64,000 nucleotides of DNA from Burkholderia pseudomultivorans (GCF_001718415.1 NZ_CP013378.1:62001-126000), one strand, 5' to 3'; counted from the stretch's first letter, positions 38,065 to 46,647 are shown. The notes: generated by a model not told the origin, from the sequence alone. Translations and numbers: made by a program.

Positions 38065-38949
38065 ATGGAAATCTTTGGCATTCCGTTGCCCGCGATGCTG
38101 AGCCAGCTGCTGCTCGGGCTCGTCAACGGCTCGTTCTACGCGATCCTGAGCCTCGGGCTCGCGGTGATCTTCGGGCTGCTCAACGTGATCAACTTCGCGC
38201 ACGGCGCGCTGTTCATGCTGGGCGCGATGCTCGCGTGGATGGGGCTGTCGTATTTCGGGCTGCCGTACTGGGCGATGCTCGTGCTCGCGCCGCTGATCGT
38301 CGGTGCGTTCGGGATCCTGGTCGAGCGCTCGATGCTGCGCTGGCTGTACAAGCTCGATCACCTGTACGGGCTGCTGCTGACATTCGGCCTGACGCTGGTC
38401 GTCGAAGGCGTGTTCCGCTCGATCTACGGCTCGTCGGGGCAGCCGTACGACGTGCCCTCGCAGCTGTCCGGCGCGACCAATCTCGGCTTCATGTTCCTGC
38501 CGAACTACCGCGCGTGGGTCGTCGTCGCGTCGCTCGCGGTGTGTCTCGCGACCTGGTTCGTGATCGAGAAGACGCGCCTGGGCGCCTACCTGCGCGCGGG
38601 CACCGAGAATCCGAAGCTGGTCGAGGCGTTCGGCGTGAACGTGCCGATGATGATCACGCTCACCTACGGCTTTGGCGTCGCGCTCGCCGCGTTCGCCGGC
38701 GTGCTGGCCGCGCCGGTGATCCAGGTGTCGCCGCTGATGGGCCAGCCGATGATCATCACCGTGTTCGCGGTGGTCGTGATCGGCGGGATGGGATCGATCC
38801 TCGGCTCGATCGTCACGGGCCTGCTGCTCGGCGTGATCGAGGGCTTCACGCGCGTGTTCTACCCCGAAGCGTCGGCGACGGTCGTGTTCGTGATCATGGC
38901 GATCGTGCTGCTGATCCGCCCGGCGGGCCTGTTCGGCAAGGAAAAATGA
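38065..38949 (+). CDS. HAAT ABC transporter permease (LivH-like)
   Basis: The product has 294 residues with about eight hydrophobic segments. It is an inner-membrane permease of the LivH group. The N-terminal LVNGSFYAILSLGLAVIFGL and the NFAHGALFMLGAMLAW motif are characteristic, as are the cytoplasmic loop RAGTENPKLVEAFGVNV (contact with the ATPase) and VVIGGMGSILGSIVTG. The stop overlaps the following livM-type start by 4 bp, so the two permeases are translationally coupled. Confidence 0.93.
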   Translation: MEIFGIPLPAMLSQLLLGLVNGSFYAILSLGLAVIFGLLNVINFAHGALFMLGAMLAWMGLSYFGLPYWAMLVLAPLIVGAFGILVERSMLRWLYKLDHLYGLLLTFGLTLVVEGVFRSIYGSSGQPYDVPSQLSGATNLGFMFLPNYRAWVVVASLAVCLATWFVIEKTRLGAYLRAGTENPKLVEAFGVNVPMMITLTYGFGVALAAFAGVLAAPVIQVSPLMGQPMIITVFAVVVIGGMGSILGSIVTGLLLGVIEGFTRVFYPEASATVVFVIMAIVLLIRPAGLFGKEK

Positions 38950-39923
38950 TGCAGAGAAAAGTGCTCTACGGCGTGCTGCTCGCCGCACTGCTCGTCGCGC
39001 CGTTCATCGGCGCGTATCCGGTGTTCGTGATGAAGGTGCTCGCGTTCGCCCTGTTCGCGGCCGCGTTCAACCTGCTGATCGGCTATACGGGGCTGCTGTC
39101 GTTCGGCCATGCGATGTTCCTTGCGACGGCCGGCTATGCGACCGGCTATTCGATGCAGACGCTCGGCTTCACGCCCGAACTCGGCGTGCTCGCGGGCACC
39201 GTGGCCGCGACGCTGCTCGGGCTCGCGGTGGGCCTGTTCGCGATCCGCCGGCAGGGGATCTACTTCGCGATGATTACGCTCGCGTTCGCGCAGATGGTCT
39301 ACTTCATCTACCTGCAGGCGCCGTTCACGCACGGCGAGGACGGGCTGCAGGGCGTGCCGCGCGGCCGGCTGTTCGGGCTGCTCGACCTGTCGAACGACGT
39401 CGCGCTGTACTACGTGGTGCTGGCCGTGATCGTCGCCGCGTGCGCGTTCATCGTGCGCGTCGTCCATTCGCCGTTCGGCCAGGTGCTGATCGCGATCAAG
39501 GAGAACGAGGCGCGCGCGATCTCGCTCGGCTACGACACCGACCGCTTCAAGTTGCTCGCCTTCGTGCTGTCGGCGGGGCTCGCGGGGCTGGCCGGCTCGC
39601 TGAAGGTGCTGGTGCTCGGCTTCGAGACGCTGTCCGACGCGTACTGGACGATGTCGGGCCTCGTCGTGCTGATGACGCTCGTCGGCGGGATGGGCACGCT
39701 GTTCGGCCCGCTGCTCGGCGCGGCGTTGATCGTCGCGCTCGAAGATCGTCTCGGCGATATCGGCGAATGGCTCGCGTCGACCACCGGCATCGGCTGGTTT
39801 CATTCGCTCGGCGAATCGGCGACGATCGTCACCGGGCTGATCTTCATTGCGTGCGTGCTGGCGTTCCGGCGCGGGATCGTCGGCGAGATGATCGCGCGGG
39901 TCAAACCGCTCCGGGCATCGTAG
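38946..39923 (+). CDS. HAAT ABC transporter permease (LivM-like)
   Basis: The product has 325 residues and about nine hydrophobic segments. It is the second permease of the first importer. Family markers are NLLIGYTGLLSFGHAMFLAT, the ATPase-contact loop IKENEARAISLGYDTDRFKL and LVGGMGTLFGPLLGAALI. Two consecutive ATG codons at 38946 and 38949 could start translation; the first overlaps the livH-type stop. It is the last gene of this operon. No terminator is seen immediately downstream. Confidence 0.92.
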   Translation: MMQRKVLYGVLLAALLVAPFIGAYPVFVMKVLAFALFAAAFNLLIGYTGLLSFGHAMFLATAGYATGYSMQTLGFTPELGVLAGTVAATLLGLAVGLFAIRRQGIYFAMITLAFAQMVYFIYLQAPFTHGEDGLQGVPRGRLFGLLDLSNDVALYYVVLAVIVAACAFIVRVVHSPFGQVLIAIKENEARAISLGYDTDRFKLLAFVLSAGLAGLAGSLKVLVLGFETLSDAYWTMSGLVVLMTLVGGMGTLFGPLLGAALIVALEDRLGDIGEWLASTTGIGWFHSLGESATIVTGLIFIACVLAFRRGIVGEMIARVKPLRAS

Positions 39924-40069
39924 CGGCGCGGCAGCGCGGTGGCCGGCGTTGATGCGAAGCACCATCCGGCATCGTCGGCGCGGCCCCGGCGGCAGGCCCG
40001 GGCCGGTGCCGCGCGGCAAGCTGGTGCCCCAATTTCGTGCGGCGATGCACCATAGGGGTAAATGCTAAG

Positions 40070-40098
40070 TTGCCGTGCCCGGTCAGCATCTTTAATAT
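40070..40098 (+). promoter_or_regulatory. candidate sigma-70 promoter in the HAAT intergenic region
   Basis: TTGCCG (40070-40075) and TAATAT (40093-40098) are separated by exactly 17 bp in a locally AT-rich segment. An 8-bp inverted repeat TTCGTTTC (40098-40105) / GAAACGAA (40122-40129) overlaps the expected start point and could be an operator or a 5' stem. Downstream there is no good start codon before the terminator at 40182, which points to a non-coding transcript. Confidence 0.5.
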
Positions 40099-40104
40099 TC
40101 GTTT

Positions 40105-40219
40105 CAGTTCTGATGCACCGCGAAACGAATTTTGCAGGTGGAGAACGAGGAGACAATCGAGGCACAAAGTGCCCGGACCCCAAAGCGCTGTTGGACGGAA
40201 TCCAACAGCGCTTTTTCAT
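40105..40219 (+). ncRNA. candidate small RNA of about 115 nt
   Basis: The unit is bounded by the promoter at 40070-40098 and by a strong intrinsic terminator. It has an internal hairpin GGCAC-AAA-GTGCC (40161-40173) next to the terminator stem. No ORF with a start codon and ribosome binding site fits within it. The GAGGAGA at 40147-40153 is an accessible purine-rich stretch that might be mistaken for a ribosome binding site. The family is not recognised and the function is unknown. Confidence 0.4.
40182..40219 (+). terminator. strong Rho-independent terminator
   Basis: A perfect 14-bp stem, AAAGCGCTGTTGGA (40182-40195) with TCCAACAGCGCTTT (40201-40214), has a 5-nt loop CGGAA and is followed by TTCATT. 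It is too far (259 bp) from livM to be its only natural partner, which supports a separate short transcript. Confidence 0.85.
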
Positions 40220-40367
40220 TTGTACGCCGGATTTTCGCCGGACAAGCATGCGTCGACCGGCGCGTTGCCGTTTGTTCGCGCGCACGCGTCGTCGCGCTTT
40301 CTCCCGTTCCTCGTTTTTCCGCCTGCGCCAACCGCTCGCCGGCGCCCGGTCGTCCGGGCTTACCCGG

Positions 40368-40397
40368 TTGGCGTGCGCAAAATCCGTCCGTTACACT
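40368..40397 (+). promoter_or_regulatory. candidate promoter for the second HAAT operon
   Basis: TTGGCG (40368-40373) is followed after 18 bp by TACACT (40392-40397; 17 bp if TTACAC is used). Transcription would begin near 40404, within the palindrome described separately, and give a leader of about 590 nt before the binding-protein gene at 40996. A closer promoter is not excluded. Confidence 0.35.
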
Positions 40398-40406
40398 CGC
40401 CTTTCA

Positions 40407-40422
40407 CCGACCGGGCGGTCGG
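40407..40422. promoter_or_regulatory. TetR-type palindromic operator candidate
   Basis: An inverted repeat CCGACC-GGGC-GGTCGG overlaps the expected transcription start of the promoter at 40368-40397. The shape resembles operators of many TetR-family repressors (ACCGACCG...CGGTCGG). A further CGGTCGG half-site lies at about 40429-40435. No TetR gene is in this window, so the regulator would act from elsewhere. Confidence 0.4.
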
Positions 40423-40995
40423 GAAAATCGGTCGGCAGTTCTCCTACAAGCAGAATGCAGAACAGGGAGTGCGGTTGAATGACAAGCGCAGGACGATGGA
40501 TCGGGGCAGAAAGGGCGGCTGGCGCCGCTCGCGCGTCGTCGCGCACGGGTAGGGGCGTCGCGGTGTCTGCGGGCCGTCCTGCGGCCTGTACGCGCGTTGC
40601 CTGCGCAAGATCGCCGCTGCGGGTCGTTGTCTGCGCATCCGCCCGTACGGAGCCCATGCTCCGCGCCGGTTTCACGGGTTCGCGAGCCGCATGAGCCGGC
40701 GCTTTCCCGCCGTCTCGTCGGGCGCCGTGCCGCGCCGCATTCGCGTGCACGCCGACGATCGTTGCGTCCGCAACGATCATTTCCAGAATTTCACATCGCT
40801 TCATCCTGACGACACTGCCGCTGCGCATCGTGACGGGAGAACGTTCGCGCGTTGCCGTGCAGCGGTCGGGGCGTTTCACGGGAAAACGAGCGTAGGCGGG
40901 GCGATGCGAGATAGTTAAATTATTAACTTGTTTGAGGACCGGGAGCCGCCCGAGCGACCCGCGGATTTTTCGAGCAGCGTTTGGAGACAAGCTAA

Positions 40996-42153
40996 ATGAA
41001 GATGAATCGATGGATGGAGGCCGTGCTGGCGGTGGGCCTCGCGTGCGCAGCGGCGAGCGCGTCGGCGCAGGTGAAGATCGGCGTGACGCTGTCGGCCACC
41101 GGGCCGGCCGCGTCGCTCGGCATTCCGGAAAAGAACACGATCGCGCTGCTGCCGAAGGAAATCGCCGGCAAGAGCGTGCAGTACATCGTGCTCGACGACG
41201 CGTCCGACACGAGCCGCGCGGTGCAGAACGTGCGCAAGCTGATCGACGAGGATCACGTCGACGCGATCATCGGTTCGTCCGTCACGCCGAACTCGCTCGC
41301 GATGCTCGACCCGGTATCGCAGGGCAAGACGCCGACGATCTCGCTCGCGGCGAGCGCGCAGATCATCTCGCCGATGGACGCGAAGCGCGCCTGGAGCTTC
41401 AAGGTGCCGCAGAACGACCAGCTGATGGCCGACGCGATCGCCGGCTATATGGCCAAGCACGGCGTGAAGACGGTCGGCTTCATCGGCTTCGCCGACGCGT
41501 ACGGCGACAGCTGGTACAACACCTTCAGCGCGGCCGCCGCGAAGAACGGCATCAAGATCGTCTCGAACGAGCGCTACGCGCGGACCGACGCGTCGGTGAT
41601 GGGGCAGGTGCTGAAGCTGATCGGCTCGAACCCCGACGCGGTGCTGATCGCCGGTTCCGGCACGCCGGCGGCGCTGCCGGCGAAGACGCTGAAGGAGCGC
41701 GGCTACAAGGGCAAGGTCTACCAGACGCACGGCGTCGCGAACAACGACTTCCTGCGCGTGTGCGGCAAGGACTGCGAAGGCGAGATCCTGCCGGCGGGCC
41801 CGGTGCTCGTCACCGACCAGCTGCCCGATTCGAATCCAGTGAAGAAGCCTGCGCTCGCGTACAAGGCCGCCTACGAGAAGGCCTATGGCGCCGGCTCGCT
41901 CGCGACCTTCGGCGGCCATGCGTGGGACGCGGGGCTGCTGCTGCAGCGCGCGATTCCGGAAGCGCTGAAGAAGGCCCAGCCGGGCACCGAGGCGTTCCGT
42001 GAGGCGCTGCGTGCCGCGATCGAGAACGTGAAGGACCTGCCGGTCTCGCACGGTGTGATCAACATGACGCCGACCGATCACAACGGCTTCGACACGCGTG
42101 CACGCGTGATGGTGCAGATCGTCGACGGCAAGTGGAAGTTGCAGGCCGAATGA
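40996..42153 (+). CDS. second HAAT ABC transporter periplasmic substrate-binding protein
   Basis: The product has 385 residues. The signal peptide is about residues 1-24 (ending ASASA), and the mature protein starts QVKIGVTLSATGPAASLGIP. It has the Peripla_BP_6 fold of LivJ/LivK-type receptors, with IIGSSVTPNSLAMLDPVSQG and VGFIGFADAYGDSWYNTF. The Cys pair in VCGKDCEGEIL could form a disulfide. It differs clearly in sequence from the binding protein of the first operon, so the two importers probably handle different ligands. It leads a four-gene operon. Confidence 0.92.
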   Translation: MKMNRWMEAVLAVGLACAAASASAQVKIGVTLSATGPAASLGIPEKNTIALLPKEIAGKSVQYIVLDDASDTSRAVQNVRKLIDEDHVDAIIGSSVTPNSLAMLDPVSQGKTPTISLAASAQIISPMDAKRAWSFKVPQNDQLMADAIAGYMAKHGVKTVGFIGFADAYGDSWYNTFSAAAAKNGIKIVSNERYARTDASVMGQVLKLIGSNPDAVLIAGSGTPAALPAKTLKERGYKGKVYQTHGVANNDFLRVCGKDCEGEILPAGPVLVTDQLPDSNPVKKPALAYKAAYEKAYGAGSLATFGGHAWDAGLLLQRAIPEALKKAQPGTEAFREALRAAIENVKDLPVSHGVINMTPTDHNGFDTRARVMVQIVDGKWKLQAE

Positions 42154-42332
42154 GTGTCACGTGAAACCGGCGTGTGCGGCGCGGATGCTGCCGCACACGC
42201 CGTCGGCCGGACGCGCGCCCGGGCGCCGCGTCCGCGCCGTGTGGAACCGCGTCCGCCGCATGCGCCTGCGTTGCGCGCGCCCGCGCGGTTCCAGTCCGCA
42301 GTTTTCCGCAGCCTTCTCGATACACGAAACGT

Positions 42333-43388
42333 ATGGATCTCTCGATTGCGGCGATCCTCGCTCAAGACGGCATCACGACCGGCGCCATTTACGCATTGCT
42401 GTCGCTGGCGCTCGTGCTGGTGTTTTCCGTCACGCGGGTGATCTTCATTCCCCAGGGTGAGTTCGTCGCCTACGGCGCACTGACGCTCGCCGCGTTGCAG
42501 GCGCAAAAATTTCCCGCCACCTGCTGGCTACTGTTCGTGATGGGCATCGCGTGCTTCCTGCTCGAAGTCGGCGGCCTGATCCGGCATCGCGAGCGCCGCC
42601 GCCAGCTCGGCCGCACGCTGGCGACGCTCGGCAGCCGCTACGTGCTGTTGCCGCTCGCGGTGTTCGCGCTGACGCGCAGCTTCGCCGCGCAGCCGCTGCC
42701 GATGCTGGCGCAGATCGCGCTGACGCTCGCGATCGTCGTGCCGATGGGGCCGTTCGTCTACCGGCTCGTGTACCAGCCGATCGCCGAGGGCACGACGCTG
42801 CTGCTGCTGATCGTATCGGTCGCCGTCCACTTCGCGATGGTCGGCCTCGGGCTCGTGATGTTCGGCGCCGAAGGGTCGCGCACCAACGCGTTCTCGGATG
42901 CGTCGCTGTCGATCGGCAGCCTCGCGGTGTCCGCACAGAGCATCGTGGTGGTCGTCACGGCGCTGGTGCTGATCGCGGCGCTCTATGTCTACTTCGGTCG
43001 CACGATCGCCGGCAAGGCGCTGCGCGCGACGTCGGTGAACCGGCTCGGCGCGCGGCTCGTCGGTATCGGCACGACGGAAGCGGGGCGGCTCGCGTTCACG
43101 CTGGCGGCCGCGCTCGGCGTGCTGTCCGGGATCCTGGTCGGCCCGTTGACGACGATCTACTACGACTCCGGTTTCCTGATCGGGCTGAAGGGCTTCGTCG
43201 GCGCGATCATCGGCGGGCTCGTCAGCTATCCGCTGGCGGCGGCCGGTTCGCTGCTGGTCGGCGTGCTCGAATCGTATTCGTCGTTCTGGGCGAGTTCGTA
43301 CAAGGAGGTGATCGTGTTCACGCTGATCATTCCGGTGCTGCTGTGGCGCAGCTTCGCGACGCCGCACGCGGAAGAGGACGAGGAGTGA
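42333..43388 (+). CDS. second HAAT ABC transporter permease (LivH-like, enlarged)
   Basis: The product has 351 residues, about 50 longer than usual LivH permeases. The N-terminal half has DGITTGAIYALLSLALVLVF and FIPQGEFVAYGALTLAALQA. A cytoplasmic Arg-rich segment (LIRHRERRRQLGRTLATLGS) and two extra hydrophobic stretches appear between the first helices and the conserved RLVYQPIAEG region. The ATPase-contact loop is RATSVNRLGARLVGIGTTEA. It ends with an acidic EEDEE tail. ATG 42333 was chosen as the first codon giving a normal N-terminus. The next gene starts 4 bp after the stop. Confidence 0.9.
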   Translation: MDLSIAAILAQDGITTGAIYALLSLALVLVFSVTRVIFIPQGEFVAYGALTLAALQAQKFPATCWLLFVMGIACFLLEVGGLIRHRERRRQLGRTLATLGSRYVLLPLAVFALTRSFAAQPLPMLAQIALTLAIVVPMGPFVYRLVYQPIAEGTTLLLLIVSVAVHFAMVGLGLVMFGAEGSRTNAFSDASLSIGSLAVSAQSIVVVVTALVLIAALYVYFGRTIAGKALRATSVNRLGARLVGIGTTEAGRLAFTLAAALGVLSGILVGPLTTIYYDSGFLIGLKGFVGAIIGGLVSYPLAAAGSLLVGVLESYSSFWASSYKEVIVFTLIIPVLLWRSFATPHAEEDEE

Positions 43389-43392
43389 CGCG

Positions 43393-45180
43393 ATGAAGAC
43401 GACGATGGTACGCAACAAGACCTTCTGGGTGTTTCTCGTGGTGCTGTTCGCGCTGCCGGTGCTGCCGGGCGTGCTGCAGGTGCCCGAGTACTGGATCACG
43501 CTGCTGAACTACATCGGCCTGTACGCGATCGTCGCGATCGGGCTCGTGCTGCTGACCGGCGTCGGCGGGATGACGAGCTTCGGGCAGGCCGCGTTCGTCG
43601 GCATCGGCGCGTACGCGACGGCGTTCCTGACGACGCGATACGGCGTGTCGCCGTGGCTCGCGCTGATCGTCGGCGTCGTGCTGACGGCGCTCGTCGCGCT
43701 GGTGCTCGGCGCGGTCACGATGCGGCTGTCCGGGCACTTCCTGCCGCTCGGCACGATCGCGTGGGGCCTCGCGCTGTTCTACCTGTTCGGCAACCTCGAG
43801 ATGCTGGGCAAGTACGACGGGATCAACGGGATTCCGGCGCTGAGCCTGTTCGGCCTCGCGCTCGACACCGGCCGCAGCCTGTATTTCCTGATCTGGGCCG
43901 TCGTGCTGGCCGCGATCGTGTCGGTGCAGAACCTGCTGAACAGCCGGCCCGGCCGCGCGATCCGCGCGCTGCGCGGCGGCGGCGTGATGGCCGAGGCGAT
44001 GGGCGTGAACACCGCGTGGATGCGCGTCGTGATCTTCGTCTACGCGGCCGTGCTCGCGGCGGTGTCGGGCTTCCTGTACGCGCACCTGCAGCGCGCGGTG
44101 AATCCGACCCCGTTCGGCCTGAATCACGGGATCGAATTCCTGTTCATGGCGGTGGTCGGCGGCGTGTCGCATCTGTGGGGCGCGGTGCTCGGCGCAGCGA
44201 TCCTGACCGTGCTGCAGGACTATCTGCAGACGCTGCTGCCGAAGCTGCTCGGCTCGGAAGGCAACTTCGAGATCATCGTGTTCGGCGTGCTGATGGTGCT
44301 GCTGCTGCAGTACGCGCGGCAGGGCGTCTGGCCGTTCGTCGCGAAGCTGTTTCCGCGCGGGCCCGGCGCGCATGTGCCCGAGCAGGCGGACCCGCTGCCG
44401 CAGCGCGAACGGCCGGCAGCCGGCGAGCCGCTGCTGGTCGTCGACAAGGCGCGCAAGCAGTTCGGCGGCCTGGTGGCCGTCAACGACGTCAGCTTCGATG
44501 TGAAGGCGGGGCAGATCATCGGGCTGATCGGCCCGAATGGCGCAGGCAAGTCGACCACCTTCAACCTCGTGACGGGCGTGCTGCAGCCGACGGCCGGCGC
44601 GATCACGTTCCGCGGCGAGCGCATCGACGGGCTGACGTCGCGCCAGATCGTGCGGCGCGGGATCGGCCGCACGTTCCAGCATGTGAAGCTGCTGCCGGGG
44701 ATGACGGTGCTCGAAAACGTCGCGATCGGCGCGCACCTGCGCGGCCATACGGGCGTGTGGCGCAGCGTCGCGCGGCTCAATGCGCATGAGGAAGCGCAGC
44801 TGCTGGCGGAAGCCGCGCGCCAGATCCGCCGTGTCGGCCTTGAGCAGCATATGTACGACGAAGCGGGCAGCCTTGCGCTCGGCCAGCAGCGGATCCTCGA
44901 AATCGCCCGCGCGCTGTGCTGCGATCCGACGCTGCTGCTGCTCGACGAACCGGCGGCGGGGCTGCGCTACAAGGAAAAGCAGCAGCTTGCGGACCTGCTG
45001 CGACGGCTGAAATCGGAAGGGATGAGCGTGTTGCTCGTGGAACACGACATGGATTTCGTGATGAACCTCACCGACCGGCTGGTGGTGATGGAGTTCGGCA
45101 CGCGGATCGCCGAAGGGCTGCCGCAGGACGTGCAGCAGGATCCGGCGGTGCTCGAAGCGTATCTGGGCGGGGTGGAGTGA
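43393..45180 (+). CDS. fused HAAT permease-ATPase (LivM-LivG fusion)
   Basis: The product has 595 residues. Residues 1 to about 320 are a LivM permease: [20 protein letters not shown] and the contact loop [21 protein letters not shown] Pro/Gly/Arg-rich linker (about 320-345) joins it to a complete LivG-type ATPase. The ATPase has Walker [15 protein letters not shown], signature-like [13 protein letters not shown], Walker [16 protein letters not shown] and H-loop [10 protein letters not shown]. Such fusions are known in Burkholderiales and fix the permease:ATPase stoichiometry. The stop TGA shares one base with the ATG of the next gene. Confidence 0.94.
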   Translation: MKTTMVRNKTFWVFLVVLFALPVLPGVLQVPEYWITLLNYIGLYAIVAIGLVLLTGVGGMTSFGQAAFVGIGAYATAFLTTRYGVSPWLALIVGVVLTALVALVLGAVTMRLSGHFLPLGTIAWGLALFYLFGNLEMLGKYDGINGIPALSLFGLALDTGRSLYFLIWAVVLAAIVSVQNLLNSRPGRAIRALRGGGVMAEAMGVNTAWMRVVIFVYAAVLAAVSGFLYAHLQRAVNPTPFGLNHGIEFLFMAVVGGVSHLWGAVLGAAILTVLQDYLQTLLPKLLGSEGNFEIIVFGVLMVLLLQYARQGVWPFVAKLFPRGPGAHVPEQADPLPQRERPAAGEPLLVVDKARKQFGGLVAVNDVSFDVKAGQIIGLIGPNGAGKSTTFNLVTGVLQPTAGAITFRGERIDGLTSRQIVRRGIGRTFQHVKLLPGMTVLENVAIGAHLRGHTGVWRSVARLNAHEEAQLLAEAARQIRRVGLEQHMYDEAGSLALGQQRILEIARALCCDPTLLLLDEPAAGLRYKEKQQLADLLRRLKSEGMSVLLVEHDMDFVMNLTDRLVVMEFGTRIAEGLPQDVQQDPAVLEAYLGGVE

Positions 45181-45935
45181 TGGCGGACACGACAATGCCG
45201 ATTCTCGAAGTGCGCGGGCTGGCGGTCCGCTACGGGAAGGTCGAGGCGCTGCACGGCGCGGCAATCAAGGTCGGTGCGGGGCAGATCGTCAGCGTGATCG
45301 GCCCGAACGGCGCCGGCAAGTCGACCTTGCTGAACGCGATCATGGGCGCGTTGCCGGTCACCGGGCACGCGTCGGGCGCGGTCGTGTACCGCGGCGACGA
45401 CGTCGGCGCATTGCCGATCGAGCAGCGCGTCGCGCGCGGGATGTGCCTGGTGCCGGAGAAGCGCGAGCTGTTCAGCACGATGACGGTCGAGGATAACCTC
45501 GTGCTGGGCGCGTATCGCCGCAAGCAGGCCGGGGAGGCGAACTTCCTCGATCAGCTCGATCACGTGTTCGCGCTGTTTCCGCGCTTGATGGAGCGACGCA
45601 AGCAGGCGGCCGGTACGTTGTCGGGCGGCGAGCGGCAGATGCTCGCGGTCGGGCGCGCGCTGATGGGCAAGCCCGACCTGCTGATGCTCGACGAACCGAG
45701 TCTCGGGCTCGCGCCGCTGATCGTGAAGGAGATCTTTCATATCATCAGCGCGCTGCGTGGCACGGGCGTCGCGACGCTGTTGATCGAACAGAACGCCCGC
45801 GCTGCGTTGCAGATCTCGGACTACGGTTATGTGCTGGAGACGGGCGAGTTTGCGCTGGAAGGGCCGGCTGCCGAGCTTGCACAGAACCCGCGCGTGATCG
45901 AAACCTACCTCGGGTTGGCGAAGAAGACGGCTTGA
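45180..45935 (+). CDS. second HAAT ABC transporter ATP-binding protein (LivF-like)
   Basis: The product has 251 residues. Walker A is normal ([16 protein letters not shown]), in contrast to the Arg-bearing paralogue of the first operon. Signature [16 protein letters not shown], Walker [15 protein letters not shown] and [13 protein letters not shown] are intact. Together with the fused LivM-LivG it supplies the two nucleotide-binding domains. The start overlaps the previous stop (TGATG). The operon ends 27 bp later at the palindrome that also contains parS. Confidence 0.94.
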   Translation: MADTTMPILEVRGLAVRYGKVEALHGAAIKVGAGQIVSVIGPNGAGKSTLLNAIMGALPVTGHASGAVVYRGDDVGALPIEQRVARGMCLVPEKRELFSTMTVEDNLVLGAYRRKQAGEANFLDQLDHVFALFPRLMERRKQAAGTLSGGERQMLAVGRALMGKPDLLMLDEPSLGLAPLIVKEIFHIISALRGTGVATLLIEQNARAALQISDYGYVLETGEFALEGPAAELAQNPRVIETYLGLAKKTA

Positions 45936-45961
45936 GCGAGCGGTCCCGAGGCGGGAAACGG

Positions 45962-45996
45962 ACGGCGTGTTTCACGTGAAACACGCCGTTTTTGTT
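45962..45996 (+). terminator. Rho-independent terminator of the second HAAT operon, built around parS
   Basis: A perfect 28-bp palindrome is formed by ACGGCGTGTTTCAC (45962-45975) and GTGAAACACGCCGT (45976-45989), followed by TTTTTGTT. As RNA it would give a long GC-closed hairpin with a U-run, just after the livF-type stop codon. The same DNA contains the ParB site. A group II intron begins directly after the T-run, at 45997. Confidence 0.85.
45968..45983. other. parS: parS site 1 (chromosome partition site)
   Basis: TGTTTCACGTGAAACA is a perfect match to the near-universal bacterial ParB binding site. It lies 4.7 kb from parB and is embedded in the terminator palindrome downstream of the second HAAT operon. 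ParB loading here would nucleate the partition complex that ParA segregates. Confidence 0.95.
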
Positions 45997-46647
45997 GTGC
46001 GCCCAGCATGGGCGCACTCCTGCGGGTGAAAGTCCCGCCATAAGCTGGTCATGGCGAATGAAGTGAAGCGCAACTGCATGAGGGCGACCGAGTGTGGGGA
46101 GGAAGCGTGGAGCGTAAATCGCGAGCCGATGGACAAGAACCGTATAGAAGGCGCTGCCGAGTAGGGCGAGCGGGCAACAAACCGCAAAGCTCTCGTGACC
46201 AAAGCGAAGCGGCGTAAATACGGCGGTTGTGCGATGAAGGAGTGCGTTCTTACCTGGGGAGATCTCGCCTTGTGCCTGAAAGGGCGACGGTGCAGACCGG
46301 AGCGAGAAGTCAGCAGAGGCCGTAGTAGTGAGGTGGTGTGGCCGGGAAGGCTAAAGCTGCCAGCGAAGGGCCGAAGGAATGGGAGGGCAAGCCCTCTGGT
46401 TCTCGGAAGTGAATAGCCTCAGATGTTCGCGTAAGTGAAGCTCGCCGAACGGTGGATAGGGTGAAGCCCGACAGGCCCAGGCAGCGAGGAATCAGTTTCG
46501 GTGAAGCAGACAACAGCGAACCTGGGTGTCGGGTCGGGAGCAACACAAGCCCGGCAACCTCAACCATTCCAACCGCCCGGTGCGGACCCGCATGCCGGGT
46601 GGTGTGGGAGGGGATCGGTCAGGTTAACTGACCGCCCCTATCCCGAT
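45997..46647 (+). mobile_element. ORF-less group II intron, class IIC-like, 651 nt
   Basis: The 5' end is GTGCG, within the hairpin GTGCGCCC-AGCAT-GGGCGCAC (45997-46017). Candidate EBS1 AACAAA (46176-46181) lies in the loop of a GCGG/CCGC stem and pairs fully with IBS1 TTTGTT (45991-45996). Domain V is 46572-46603: a 10-pair lower helix, AT bulge (46592-46593), 3-bp upper helix and GACC loop. Its CGC triad (46574-46576) includes the G-U wobble typical of IIC introns. Domain VI is 46606-46644 with bulged branch-point A at 46640, and the intron ends in GAT. No reverse-transcriptase or maturase frame exists inside it, so mobility or efficient splicing would need a protein from elsewhere. Confidence 0.85.

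Larger units (their letters stand above)
39924..40995. other. 1.07-kb intergenic region between the two HAAT operons
   Basis: No convincing protein gene is present: the overlapping frames on both strands (up to about 200 codons) are Arg/Ala-rich and typical of random GC-rich DNA. The region contains a candidate small-RNA unit (40105-40219) with its own promoter and a strong terminator. It also holds a candidate promoter with an overlapping palindrome (40368-40422) that may drive the second importer. The stretch 40423-40995 has no further clear signal, apart from an AT-rich patch just before the next gene. Confidence 0.5.

Noticed and set aside
38019..39923. 634-codon frame that could be read as one long permease
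   Set aside because: Its first half is out of frame with the LivH gene and Arg-rich; only the last 325 codons, starting at 38946, encode LivM.
40037..40552. 171-codon frame and overlapping frames in the gap between the HAAT operons
   Set aside because: It passes through a perfect intrinsic terminator, has no ribosome binding site and is dominated by Arg/Pro/Ser as in random GC-rich frames.
40873..40888. GTTTCACGGGAAAAC, parS-like in the gap before the second importer
   Set aside because: The central CGTG is changed and one arm has an extra base; it is not expected to bind ParB.
42157..42167. TCACGTGAAAC, resembling a parS half plus part of the other half
   Set aside because: The left arm reads GTG instead of GTTT, so the palindrome is broken; it matches 11 bases by position but is not a full parS. 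Only ParB ChIP could revive it.
46195..46416. short ORFs inside the group II intron, considered as intron-encoded protein
   Set aside because: They are 70-85 codons, lack reverse-transcriptase motifs and overlap the structured RNA domains.
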